From positions 1,178,001 through 1,242,000 of the forward strand of contig LSRY02000017.1 in assembly GCA_001643675.2 (NCBI GenBank): a stretch of DNA of 64,000 bases, read 5' to 3'. This document shows, piece after piece, positions 33,189-44,300 of the stretch. The notes beneath the pieces are model-generated. The model saw only the letters and a list, made by a program, of their open reading frames with translations. It had not been told where the DNA came from and made no database searches. This DNA is from Monocercomonoides exilis. Its lineage: Eukaryota > Preaxostyla > Oxymonadida > Polymastigidae. A program made the position numbers and the translations under genes. Position 1 is the first letter of the stretch; every line of letters begins with the position of its first letter.

Positions 33189-34994
33189 ATGAGTCAAAAA
33201 GAAAATGAGGAAGAGGAATTTTCCAGCGAAGAAGTCACTGATGACGAGGTTTTAACGATGCATTAAAACTAATAAATATTAAATATTTTCTATCTTTTTT
33301 GTTATCCACATAAAGGATGTCTTTGGTTTGAATCGTGCTTTTTTTATTTGAATATTATTTTTCGTATCCTAGAGCAAGAAGATTTTAAGCTTCCAGAAGT
33401 CATCACATTAAACTTAATAAGTATGACTTATGGAAAATATTTTTTGACCTTTCAATTTTATCTTTATAATATTTCTAAAGAGAAATTAATTACTCATTTA
33501 AAAAGACTGAAAAGACTAAAACAAAACATGATGAATGAAATTTTAGATAAATCTTCAAATATCTTTAAGGAATTGCCAAACGTCATTGAAATAAATCCTC
33601 GTGAAAATGCTGTTGTAACTGTTGTTGTATGCAATTTATTTTTTTTATAAATTTTGAAGGATTTTTTCTTTTTTCTTTTTTTACCACTTTCAATGCAGGG
33701 TGACACTCATGGACAATTTTTTGATGTTGTAAATATTTTTGAGCGATATGGATTTCCTACCAGTTCACATTTATACTTGTTTAATGGAGATTATGTTGAT
33801 AGGGGTTCATTCGGAACTGAAGTATAATTATAAGCACGTTTTTATTTCGAAAGTTTTTTATATTTGATTATCAAGAACATATTTTTATTATTTTTAATGA
33901 AGCTGGCTTTTCCGATGTATATTCACATATTAAGAGGGAATCATGAAAGTGAGAGATGCACTTCAACTTATGGATTTAAAAATGAGGTTACAGATAAATA
34001 TGGAGCAGCTGCATATTCTCTATTCCTTTCTGCTTTTAATACTCTTCCTTTGGCCGCAATAGTTAATGATGAGATTTTTGTAACCGTGTGCTTTTTATTC
34101 ATTCGTTTTTCAGAGAGAATTGCTTTGTTTGTTGAAATTCTTTTTAAATATATTTATTCATCATAAAAACTTTAGCACGGTGGCTTGTTTGATACATATG
34201 GCGTAACAATAGATATGATTAACAAAACAGATAGGTTTTGCGATCCTGGAATGGAAGGAGGAGATCATCTTATGGAACAATTATTAGTTAGCTTTTATTA
34301 TTTTTATTTATAATTTTAAATCATTTTATTCATAATTATTCCCTTCTCTTTCACTTTGAAACCAACAAACTCTATTAACTCTTTCAATCACCAATTCATT
34401 TTTGAATGCTTATTCGATCAATTTTTCTGTTCATAGTGGTCAGATCCGTCTGAATACTCTTTTATTTTCCCTTCAATCCGTTCCTTTGGCTGCTTATTTG
34501 GGCGCGATGTGACAAAAGAATTCTGCAAGACAAATGGATTGAAAGTAATTGTTAGGTCTCATGAGTGCAGAAAGAATGGTTTCACTATTCAACATGAAGG
34601 GACGCTGGTATGAACATGGCGTTGATTGAAAAATTAATATTCTTTCTTTCTTTTTTTCGCTTGAATTTTTGCTTTGTTTACAATTGTGTTTTTTTTTTTT
34701 TATGTTGTGTAGTTTTTTATGTTCTATTTCATTTTATTTATCTATTCTTATTTTTCAATCTCTCATTCTTTTTCCCACTTTCATTCATTCTCATAATTCT
34801 TTTTTTTTCCTGATATTCATAAACATATCTATTAAAAGATCACTTTGTTTTCAGCACCCTCATATTGTTGTGACACGAATCTTGGAGCTATTCTCAACAT
34901 ATCTTATTCTGAAGGCTCTAGTCATCTTCGTTTCAAGCAGTTCAAAAGTGTTCCTTTTCCGAGATGCAAATGCTACATGACCGGAGAATGTTAG
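33189..34994 (+). CDS. PP5-type Ser/Thr protein phosphatase without TPR domain
   Basis: Nine exons (33189-33248, 33316-33325, 33373-33420, 33481-33626, 33699-33821, 33903-34085, 34176-34286, 34437-34607, 34839-34994) give 335 aa. PPP metal-binding motifs are GDTHGQF, GDYVDRGSF, RGNHE and HGGLFDTYGV, followed by WSDP, IVRSHE and FSAPSYCC. The spacing and the RSHE form are closest to PP5. PP5 normally has three N-terminal TPRs for Hsp90 binding. Here only about 20 acidic residues precede the linker helix (KLITHLKRLKRLKQ). Exon 2 is just 10 nt. Between GSFGTE and LAFPMYIHILRGNHE about nine residues of a usual core helix are missing. SAPNYCD is changed to SAPSYCC. It may be active but divergent. 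Confidence 0.8.
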
Positions 34995-35387
34995 AAGCGC
35001 AGACTTCGGAACTTATTTGCATCTTATATTTTGTAAAAGAGTTATATTTTTGTTTTCAAATAATAGACAAATCCACAAACAGATTGGACATTTTTTTATA
35101 ATTTTTATAACGAAAAATAGGAAAAAGCAAAAGGAAACAAGCAAAAAGGGGTATAAAAATGCAATTTAACAGAAAAAGCAAATAAATTTCAAACATAAAA
35201 CTGCGAAAACACGAAAAAATTGAATTTCATAAATTCATTGAACATATCAAACAAACTTCACAATGAGGTTAAAACAAAACAAAACAAAACAAAATATTAT
35301 TTGAAATGGCATAATTACTTCAACGAAAAACAAAAATAAACCCAATTTAGAAATGATTAAAAAGCCTCTCTGAAAAGCACGTTATAA
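34995..35387. other. AT-rich convergent intergenic region
   Basis: No gene. It contains a small AAAAC pentanucleotide repeat at about 35272-35291. Confidence 0.6.
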
Positions 35388-36215
35388 TTATGAATTGATT
35401 GGTTGAGATGAATGGTCATCAATTATTGTTTGGTCCTTCCAGCCGCTATCATTCATTACAGATAATTGTTGTAAAATTTCTTCACTTTTTTCCCATTCAT
35501 TTTCGCTCACTTGTAGTCTCCATTGTAAAACTTCCAGCATACAAAGCTCAGATTCGTTTATCCGATTTAAATCAACATGAAACAACGAGCTCCAAAAAGA
35601 ATTTTTCAAGCAACGGTCATTTTGAATTTTTGACGCAAGCAATAATCCAGTTACAACAATCATCGCAGCATTGCTCCAACTGATATCTATAAACGCCTTT
35701 TTCCCGTCATTTAAACATATTCTGTTAAGAAATATCAAGAACATTCTGAACTCTGCTTTACTCAAATGTATACGCTCGATGATTCTACATAAAATGAAAG
35801 AAATGCATGACTTTAGCTCTTCAACTTTTGAGATGTCTTTGTTCTCTTCTGGAATCCAAAAAGGAAAAGAGTGAGCCGAAGAATTTTCTTCAAATATATC
35901 CGATCCCAGGAAAGGAATGCTTTGTTCAGGAAGATGATTTGATGTTGGAAGATGTAGAAGTGAAGTGTTTTTTAAATCATATTTACTTTGCCTTTTTTTC
36001 CATTCTGAGAAAACAATTGAACGCGCAAAGTATGCTGAAAATGGAATCACTTCAGCGGTTGTTAGAGCATCAAATTGGAAAATTGGCTTAAGGATTGCCA
36101 TTTTCAGAGAATTACGTTTAAATGAGCACTTCAAAGAGTCTACTTGTTTTATCGAGTACTCCTGAAGAGAAAATTCATTTTGCTGTTGCGAATTCAAGCA
36201 CTGTATAAATTCCAT
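35388..36215 (-). CDS. Cyclin-domain protein
   Basis: Single exon, 275 aa, ATG at 36215. The C-terminal half carries a cyclin box: CRIIERIHLSKAEFRMFLIF, then TGLLLASKIQNDRC with the conserved Lys of the LASKI motif, then VDLNRINESELCMLEVLQWR. The latter matches the usual IN-x-LE-x3-L-x2-L-x-W-x-L pattern, and the box should bind and activate a cyclin-dependent kinase. The first ~125 residues are not conserved and may be regulatory. The short single-fold layout resembles Pho80-type or CNPPD1-like cyclins rather than A/B types. The CDK partner cannot be told. Confidence 0.8.
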   Translation of the reverse strand: MEFIQCLNSQQQNEFSLQEYSIKQVDSLKCSFKRNSLKMAILKPIFQFDALTTAEVIPFSAYFARSIVFSEWKKRQSKYDLKNTSLLHLPTSNHLPEQSIPFLGSDIFEENSSAHSFPFWIPEENKDISKVEELKSCISFILCRIIERIHLSKAEFRMFLIFLNRICLNDGKKAFIDISWSNAAMIVVTGLLLASKIQNDRCLKNSFWSSLFHVDLNRINESELCMLEVLQWRLQVSENEWEKSEEILQQLSVMNDSGWKDQTIIDDHSSQPINS

Positions 36216-36420
36216 TTAATATGAACTTTTTATTGTGAAAGAAAGTTAATCTTTAAAAAGCGAGAATAATTTATTATATAATTGAGAGCCAAAATATTAT
36301 GTTATGGGTAGACATTTTGGTTTTTTATAAATTCAACAAGACAAAATATAATTTGTGTAATACACTCTTATCAGTTGATTTTCTTCAAAAAATTAAACAA
36401 ATGATAAAAAATAAAAATAA

Positions 36421-37650
36421 TTACTCAGAAGATTTGCTGTTTGAGCTTTCCGGGTAAACTGCATCTCTATCATTTCCATTTTCATCGACATATGGTGTAA
36501 TCAATGAAGTTTTTGGAAGCACAGCCATCATAATTTTGAGCAAGATATTCCTGTCAAAAATTTTAGCAAGAATGCGAAGGCCGAATGGCATCAATCCAGA
36601 ATCGCATTCAACGAAGCGCCCAAGCGAAGATAGTGCTCTGCTCGCAACAGCATCAGGATGCTGACCGTTCGTTGCTGTTTTATCAAAATAAACAAACGAT
36701 TTCATTTTAAAAAGCAACACCAATAAGAAGAAAAAAGAATCAAACGAGCAGGCAATTTAATATCTGTGGGTGGTGCATCAATATGAAAGCGTGTGGCAAC
36801 TCCTCCAGGAACGACTGTAACGACATCAATGCCAATAACTGTAGGAGAAAAAAAGCAAAAAAATTAAAACGAATTTTGGAATAATTCATTCTGATAAACC
36901 TTTTGCCTCTAAAGAAAGACACTCAGCAAAATGTTGTTGATATGCTTTAGCAGCCGAATAACTTGCAACAAAAGGTGCAGTGAACACTGCATTTGCGGAA
37001 GATGTTATCAATACACCCCCACGGAATTTTGAATTATTTTGTTTTGGCCTCTTTGCTAATTGAGGGTACAATGCATTAAAAAGATGTTGATGCGTGACAA
37101 TGTTCAAATGAAATAGATCAAGACTCTTTGCGTTTGGTCTTGACATTCGCTCTGGAACTCCAGAACCAGCATTCAATGCAATGAAGCTGATGTCTAATCC
37201 CTCAATTTGTTGCAGCACAGCTTGTGTTGTGACAACTGGATCTGCTGACAAATCTGCGAACACTGACTTGACTTGAATATCTTTAAATCTATTTATTTAA
37301 ATAACTTAAGGTTGGAACTTTTTGTCAAATTGTTCAAACTTTGTTTGAATTTCATGAACTGTATTTTCCATCTTTTCACCAGCTCTTCCAACAATTATCA
37401 AATTCATTCCCTAAGAGACTCTACATAAAGCATTTTAAATACAAACAAGAAGTCAAACTTGTTTGGCTAATTTGAATGCAAGAGATCTTCCAATACCAGA
37501 GGAACCTCCAGTTATAAATGCCCAAGATTTTCCGTAGCGCTTTTTGAGGTTTTGTTCCGGTAATATTGAAATCATTATTTGAGGTATAATGTACGATAAC
37601 AACGAAAACAGGAACAAAAATCCACAAAGATAAAAAATGAATCCAATCAT
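36421..37650 (-). CDS. Membrane-anchored short-chain reductase, 3-oxoacyl-CoA reductase-like
   Basis: Five exons (37650-37459, 37410-37319, 37288-36900, 36838-36746, 36674-36421) give 339 aa. Residues 3-30 are a hydrophobic N-terminal anchor. TGGSSGIG (47-54) is the dinucleotide-binding motif. Further SDR elements are LNAGSG, ITSSANA and the catalytic YSAAK. The layout and segments such as GMNLIIVGRAGEKME and LDISFIALNAG fit SDR12C enzymes (HSD17B12/yeast Ifa38). These perform the first reduction in very-long-chain fatty-acid elongation in the ER. 3-ketodihydrosphingosine reductase is the main alternative, since TGGSSGIG is typical there. Intron 2 would be only 30 nt (37289-37318). Introns use GTTTG-like donors. 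Confidence 0.8.
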
Positions 37651-37704
37651 TGAAAGATAAAAAAGTTACGGGAACGATGGATATATAATATATTTTCATG
37701 ATTA
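37651..37704. promoter_or_regulatory. 54-bp bidirectional intergenic region
   Basis: Separates the ATG of the reductase (-) from the ATG of the membrane protein (+). It is AT-rich with a short TATATAATATATT stretch at about 37680-37694. Any shared promoter must be extremely compact. Confidence 0.45.
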
Positions 37705-40661
37705 ATGGCTGCGACTATTATGGATGCGGAAATACAAAAATGCATTCATAATAAATTAGTGAAAGCGTCTCAGCATGCTCTATGCCAGATTTTTGTCTTT
37801 CTTTTGTGCATTGTGACTGTTCTCCTTTTTTGGATGCTTTTATCATTAAATGAACAATTTTTGAAGCATCCAAAGAAAGAGTATTTTAATAGAGAATTTT
37901 TTCAATTATTGAAATATGGAGATTTTGATTTATTGCAAATCGAAGTCATTGGATCATATGGTCTTTTGACAAATATTCCACAGGATAGAACTTTATCATC
38001 AATTGTTTGTTTTTTTTTTTGTAGTAAACAATTTTTTATTGCTCTATGAATTTATTGATGTTCATGTTCTATTTTTTCAAAACATATTTTCAGATGAGGC
38101 ATTCTCTTCGAACTCTTACAGGAAGTGAGATCACAATTGATTTTATAAATTCATTAATTGACGCATACTCACCTCGATATTCAAATACATTTTATTATTC
38201 AAAATCACAAAGTGCTATGGATTATTGGCTTCAATTTTCTTATCTGACACGAGCCCAATTTATACCAATTTCAACAACTGAATTGATAGAAAGAGGAATG
38301 AAATTTGAGCAAGAGCTTCATTGGATTGCTTCCAAAGAAAATCCTAAAAGCCAATATAGTGATATTATTCGTCCCCCATACAAGCAACCTGCACCAAGAT
38401 CTGAAAACAGAAATTTCGATGAACATTCTTCGAACGCTCAGCAGTTTCAACAGAGAAATAGAAATTCGATTTTTGGAAAAAAGTCGATCATTGCCCAAAT
38501 ACCTATTTTTGAAAAGCCCATCGCAGCATTTTTTGTTCTTTTAAATGAACTTCAAAATGCTTTTTTATATAAGCCTGTTAGTAATTCCGAATCCGAAGCA
38601 ACAAAAGAAGTGCTTAAATCTGGCGAATCTCCAGAAAATGTGATTCCAAGCAAAGAAAACAGCAAAAATGATGAGAAAATTAAAGTTCAAGAACCAAAAA
38701 GCATCACAGAAATTGCATATGAAGGAAACGATATGTCATCGTTTATAATGGGAGCTTTCAATGTATGCTCTCCATCTCTTCCGTTTCACAGGCCGTTTAC
38801 TGTTGTTGTCTGCCGAGTGGTTCTGCCATCCATTTTTTGCCAGTCTCCATCGCCGCTTGCGTCTGTTATCGCAGAGGAAGTTGGGCATTCGGGGATTTTG
38901 AAGTTCAAAGCTGCGGTGGTGGAGCATGGAAATCTAATTTTTCCAAAGGATAGTGATGGAAAGAACCACAGCAGCTGGCATTCAGACAATTATTTGGAGT
39001 TGCTAGTTGAAAGAGAGAGACTTAAAAGTGAAATAGCTGATCTTTCTGCGAGTGTCAAAGAAAGAAATGCAATTCAAAAGGAAATGAACAATAATGACAA
39101 AATTAATTCTTCAAATATCGAAAATGAGCAAAAGAGTTTGTCGCATGACAACTCTTCCAAAACTGGTGATGGTTCAAATGCTATGAAAGATGATATTAAT
39201 TCTTCTGAAAAAGCCGCCCATTTGAAGAGGCTCGAAGAAAGACTTGATGAAAACGAGATGTTGCTTACGATGCAGCTGCCCATAGCAATGCAGAAGAATC
39301 CGACAACAGCAAAGCATGTCAGCGAATTCTTGTTGAAATACACGGACAACCAAGGCGACCGGCTTCCTGGTGTGGGCATTCTCTCAAAACTTATATCGTT
39401 CATCGTCTCAGACAAGACAGAGCAAAAAAAATATGCCTCAACAATCATGCAGTTCATCTATGCTTTCGTCAAAGTGTTTTTGATTCGTTTTTCTCTGCCG
39501 CTTGCTGCATGGCTGGTGCTGCGTGTCATCCAGCGTTTTGCTCTGACTCGCCATCTTTTTGGCGCAATCACCCAGAACAACAACCAAACTATGCTGTGGC
39601 GGTTTCTGAATGTTGTGTTTGTTGAAGAGGAGCAGTCGTTGATACTCACGTCAATTTGCAATGGAATAATTCTGATGCTGCTTGTGATCTTGGCAATCAT
39701 TTCTGATGATTTCTTGTCTGTTTCTTCTCCTCTCTCTCGCACATCACCGATGAAGACGGAGTTAGACACTTCATCTCCTTTCTCGCCTTCATCATCCTCT
39801 TCTTCTTCTGCACGTATTAGCACAAAAACACATAAAACTGCACGCACTGCTAAAGTCACTTTTCATGCATTCAGTAAATTTGATGGAGTTATCCTTGTGA
39901 TAGTTCCTTTGTTTGAATTCTGTGCGTTGTTTGTGTTTTACAGCAACAACTCGCTGAGGCTATGGACGATCGCTTCCTTTTTCATTTTGCTTCTCGAAGA
40001 GTTCATCCGATTCCGTTCTCCTGCAATTTTCGGGACTTTCCATAACTGTGTCACATTTCTTGCGCTGCTTTCAGCCTTGCTACTTATTCTTTGTGGGATT
40101 GAAGGTTTGGAATGGAAGATGAGGCACAGAAGAAGAGCTGGAGAACATAACGACGGTGGAGCACATCATCATGCACATCCTGTTCATAACGCACACGATG
40201 AAGTGGATGAGCAGCCCCCTCAAATGCCAATTGCGGCAGATGATGGCAATGATGCTGATGAGAATGGGGTAGTGCACCAATTCTGGTTGCATGAGGAGAA
40301 CAACCAAGTGGAGCAAGCGGAGGAGGAAGAGGAGGAAGAGGAGGAAGAACATATTCAAGAATATATTGCTGAAGCAGTTGTGGCAGTTTATCAGGATGAA
40401 TCGCACATTGCATTGTTGGATGAAGAAGGAAGAGACGAGGAAGAGACAAACGATGAAGACAGTCCAGTAATGAGAAGGCGCAGCCAAAGGGCTTTGGCTG
40501 ATGAAAGAAGGAATGATTCAACTGATAATTCTGATAGTTTGCCAATCCGTTCAGATGATTCTGATGAAGAGAGTTCTGAGGTTGGAACTTTTGCACGAGA
40601 ACTTCCTTATCCTTCGGAAGAAGACACTTCATCTTTTTCTCCTCAACAACCTGAATCATGA
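37705..40661 (+). CDS. Multipass membrane protein with acidic/His-rich tail
   Basis: Two exons (37705-38004 and 38094-40661) encode about 955 aa. Residues ~25-47 are a first membrane segment (CQIFVFLLCIVTVLLFWMLL). A large hydrophilic domain follows up to ~540, with helical, Lys/Glu-rich stretches. A cluster of about five membrane helices lies between ~546 and ~770 (including NGIILMLLVILAII and FHNCVTFLALLSALLLILCG). The C-terminal ~185 residues are disordered: His-rich then Glu-rich (AHHHAHPVHNAH, a run of about 14 Glu). The plan is one N-terminal helix, a large loop, a helix cluster and a cytosolic tail. This is reminiscent of membralin (TMEM259), but I see no residue-level match strong enough to name it. 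Confidence 0.8.
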
Positions 40662-41308
40662 TTCTCATTCTTTTTCTTTGAAAATACAAAGTTTTTTGAG
40701 TTTTATTGGGATTAATTCAGAAATTTGTTCATGTTTTTTTCATTTTGTAAAAATGCGTTCGCTTTTTTGGTTGATTGGTTAAATCATGTTTTAAAATGAA
40801 TGTGATATTTGTTTTCGCACTTGATGAAAAAAATAAGTTTTTTTTATTTTTTCTTTTTGAAATTGTTTCATCCATCTTTGTATTTTAATAAGCAAATACA
40901 TTAAGAGATTGTAAACAATCAATGACAACATACAACTTTTAAAATGAGTATAAACAATTGTAATAATAAAGATATTAATAAGAGAAAAGAAATATCAAAA
41001 AAATTCGTTATTTGTAAAAAACAGCTACATACATACAAGTGGACGAATATCAAAACGAAAAACACACATGAAAGGTCAAAAAGATAAAAAGAGTTGCATA
41101 ATGAGCATCTTTCCAAGACTTAGAATGAATTAAGACTTTCAAAATAACTTGTCAAAATAATAGAATAAACTTTGAAATGTTTGAATTTCTCTAATGCAAA
41201 ATTACGAGCACTTAATATGTAAAAAATAATGATTATCCAATCTTTAAGCAATCACCATCAATTTCACCATTTCACACACAAACACAGCAGAAAGCATAGA
41301 AATAAATT
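40662..41308. other. AT-rich convergent intergenic region
   Basis: No gene seen between the stop codons of the membrane protein and the RING protein. Confidence 0.6.
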
Positions 41309-44300
41309 TCAATTGCGAGAAACAGATCTCTTCCCTTTGCTCAGATCCAACGGGGTGGGACTTTTTCTCCACGGTGCTGCTTTGTTCGCACGCTGCAGTT
41401 GAGGCGAATGCGACAAAGCAGAATTTGAAGATGTGCCTCGCTGTTTTTTCTGCAATTGTTGTTGTTGTTGTTGTTGCTGAGTTCCCGTCTTCATTTTCTT
41501 CTTCTTTGGAGATGTTTCATCTGCTGGATGATGCAAAGATTCTTGTTGTTGCTGAGGCAAAGATCCTTCAATTTCATTAGAATTTTGATCGGACTGAATT
41601 AAAGAAGAAGGCGATGATTGGTCTGATGTGTTTTTGACAAGAGAATTCTGTTTCTCTTCAAATTGACGCGGTGTCATCTCACACTCCATCAAGTTCGTTT
41701 GATACGGATTGCTTTCGCTTTCCACAACTGTTTCTGATTCTGACAGCTGTGACAGCGACGAAAGAGAAGAACTGAGATTTGAAGGGGTTGCTGGCGAGTG
41801 AAGCACAACCGAAGGCTTCGATGGTGAATTTGACAGGGAAGACGTGGAACTTGTGCGGCGTAGGCGCGAAAATGAATTGTGGCGGACGAGTGAAAGGCCG
41901 CTGTGCTTCTGCTGCGTTGCTGCACCTGAACCTCCATTCCGGCTGGGTGCATTGAAGCTGCCTCGGCGGGAGAGGTGGGAGCGCGCAGTGGAGGCGGGAG
42001 AGTCCTGAGAAGAGAAAGAGTTGAGTGAAGAAGACGAGTCCGTACGCCGGATGTGCGAAAGCAGGGCCGGTGCTACTTCGAAGCTCGAGGCATCGCGATT
42101 CACTTGCATTTCAAGCACTTTTTGTGTGCTGACAAGCTCGCTCAGCATTGTGGATAGTTCCTGTTGTGAAAGGGATGATTCATTGAAATGGTTAACAAGA
42201 GAAAGAGGGTGCGTTGAAAAAAGAATTAGCAGAATCGATGAAATGTATATTTCACAATAAAAATTAAGATACTGAAAAATAAAAGAGAGAAAAAATGAAC
42301 CTTCAATTTAATATCCTTTACGCTTTCGCGGCTTGCCATCATTTCTGCAACGAAGTTTTTTATGAATCCTCTACTGATTGTGCTCACACATTGCTCACAT
42401 TGAGGATTCCCATCGAGCAAATTTTTCTTAAAAAAGAAAAATAAAGAAATAGTTAATTTTTCAATAAGACAGAAAATTCAATGAGAAATCAAAATAAATA
42501 ATCTATCCAATAACCAACAACTATCAATTAATAAACTCACATCAATCACCTTTCCTCAACACATACGCAACACACACACAATGCATACCAGTGCGCATTT
42601 CTTGCAGACGGTGTGCCCACAGGGAATGAATGTAACAGGCTCAGTGAATATCTGGAAGCACGAGTGGCAGCACACATCAACAGACAGCGCCTCGTTAATC
42701 GTCTTCACCTCTTCAATCACCTTCTGTAGGTACCCAACCTGCTGCGAAATATCCGAAACCGTCTTTTGGATCGCCTTGTTCGCTTTTTCCTCCTTCATCC
42801 GCAGCTGTGCCATTCGGAACTCAAACTCCTCTCTGCTGAACTCGTGTGGATTGGCTGCATTTGCACCATCTGCCTCATCTCCTTCTTTCCCAAACAGGAG
42901 CTCTTCTTCTGTCTGCGTCTCGTCCTCTGATGTGAGCGGCCGCACTGCCAGCATCGCCTCCAGCAGTGTCCTCCTCTTCATCTCCTCCTCCATTCGCTCC
43001 GCTTCTGTCAGCTGCAGCTCTCCACGCGACAGCTGCGTCGCTGCATCTACAAGCTCCGGCACAAAAACCACCGGCTCTGGGTCAGTCTGCGTCATCATCT
43101 CAATTAGCCTGCCGTCTGTGTCAAATGCCTGGATGCACTCAGACCTCAGAGATTCCAAATATTCCTTCCGCCTCTTTTCTTCCTCTGCTTTCCTGCGGGC
43201 CTCTTCTCTCTGCCTCTCCTTGTCCCGCTCCAACTTGCTCTGCCGCTTCAGAATCCGCGCCCGTTCGCGCTCTTTTACCATGTTCTGCTCCAACTCGCTT
43301 TCCCTCTCTCTTTCCAGTTTATCTACAAGTTCATCAAGCAATGCCAAGTCTGTCTGCCCGCAAAAGTCATCGCACATCGGCTTTTCCGGCAGAAGATTGC
43401 AGGCGCTTGTGGCGCGTGAGTGCAGCGACAAAACTGGCTGCTCCATTTCCCGTTCAATAATGTGCTCTTCTTCCTCTTCTTCTGTCTGTGTGTCTGCGTC
43501 TGCCTGTGCCACGTTGAAAGCCTCCAGCTGGTTGAGCAGATATTCATTCTCCATCCGCAGCGATGCCTCTTCCTCTTCGCTGCTTTGCTGTTGCTTGACA
43601 AGCTCCTTTGTGAGCTCATTGTACTTCTCCTGCAATTGCTCCAGTTGTGTGTTGAGCTGCTTGTTCTGTGTCCCTTTTGACTTAACCTCCAAATATCTCC
43701 TTGTGAGGAGCTCATGCTTCGCCTGGTAGAACTTCTCGACTTCCCTCACTCGCTCGTCGCTCTTCTTCTGAAGCTCCTTCTCTCTCTCCCTCATCTTCGA
43801 GTTGATGCCAGCCAGCTTGTCCTTCAAGAACAGCGTCAGCTGGTGCACATACGCATCCATCATCTTCTTACAGTCGCTGACAAGTATCACATCCGTCGCC
43901 ATCAGCAGGTTCTTCTCCTCCAACTCGGCAATCTTCACCCGCAGCTGCTCCCACAACTCCGACTCGTCAATCACCCACGGTGTTGGTGCATTTGACAGCG
44001 AGCTGGTTGAAGAAGAAGCAGAAGATGTGGAAGAGGCGAGAGTGGCGGTGGATCGGGATGTGCTGTGTTGTCTGGTGGTTGATGAAAGTGACTGAGGTTG
44101 AGACTGGGACTGAGACCGGGACAATGAATGAGACAGTTGCGTGGTGTTGTTTGCTGATGACGTTGAATTTGTTGTGTTTGTTTGATTGAAACTTCGACTT
44201 TTGATTTTTGTTTCATCTATTGGAATGTTATCTGCATTCTCTTCCTCAGCAATTGTATCATCTTCTCTTTGGGCATTTTGTTGAGAAGGAAAGAATTCTT

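Noticed and set aside
36421-37650. 3-ketodihydrosphingosine reductase as primary call
   Set aside because: The TGGSSGIG motif fits, but the rest of the sequence and the segment around LNAG look closer to the SDR12C 3-oxoacyl-CoA reductases. Kept as an alternative.
37705-40661. Naming the membrane protein membralin
   Set aside because: Only the topology is similar. The conserved membralin sequence segments were not found by eye.
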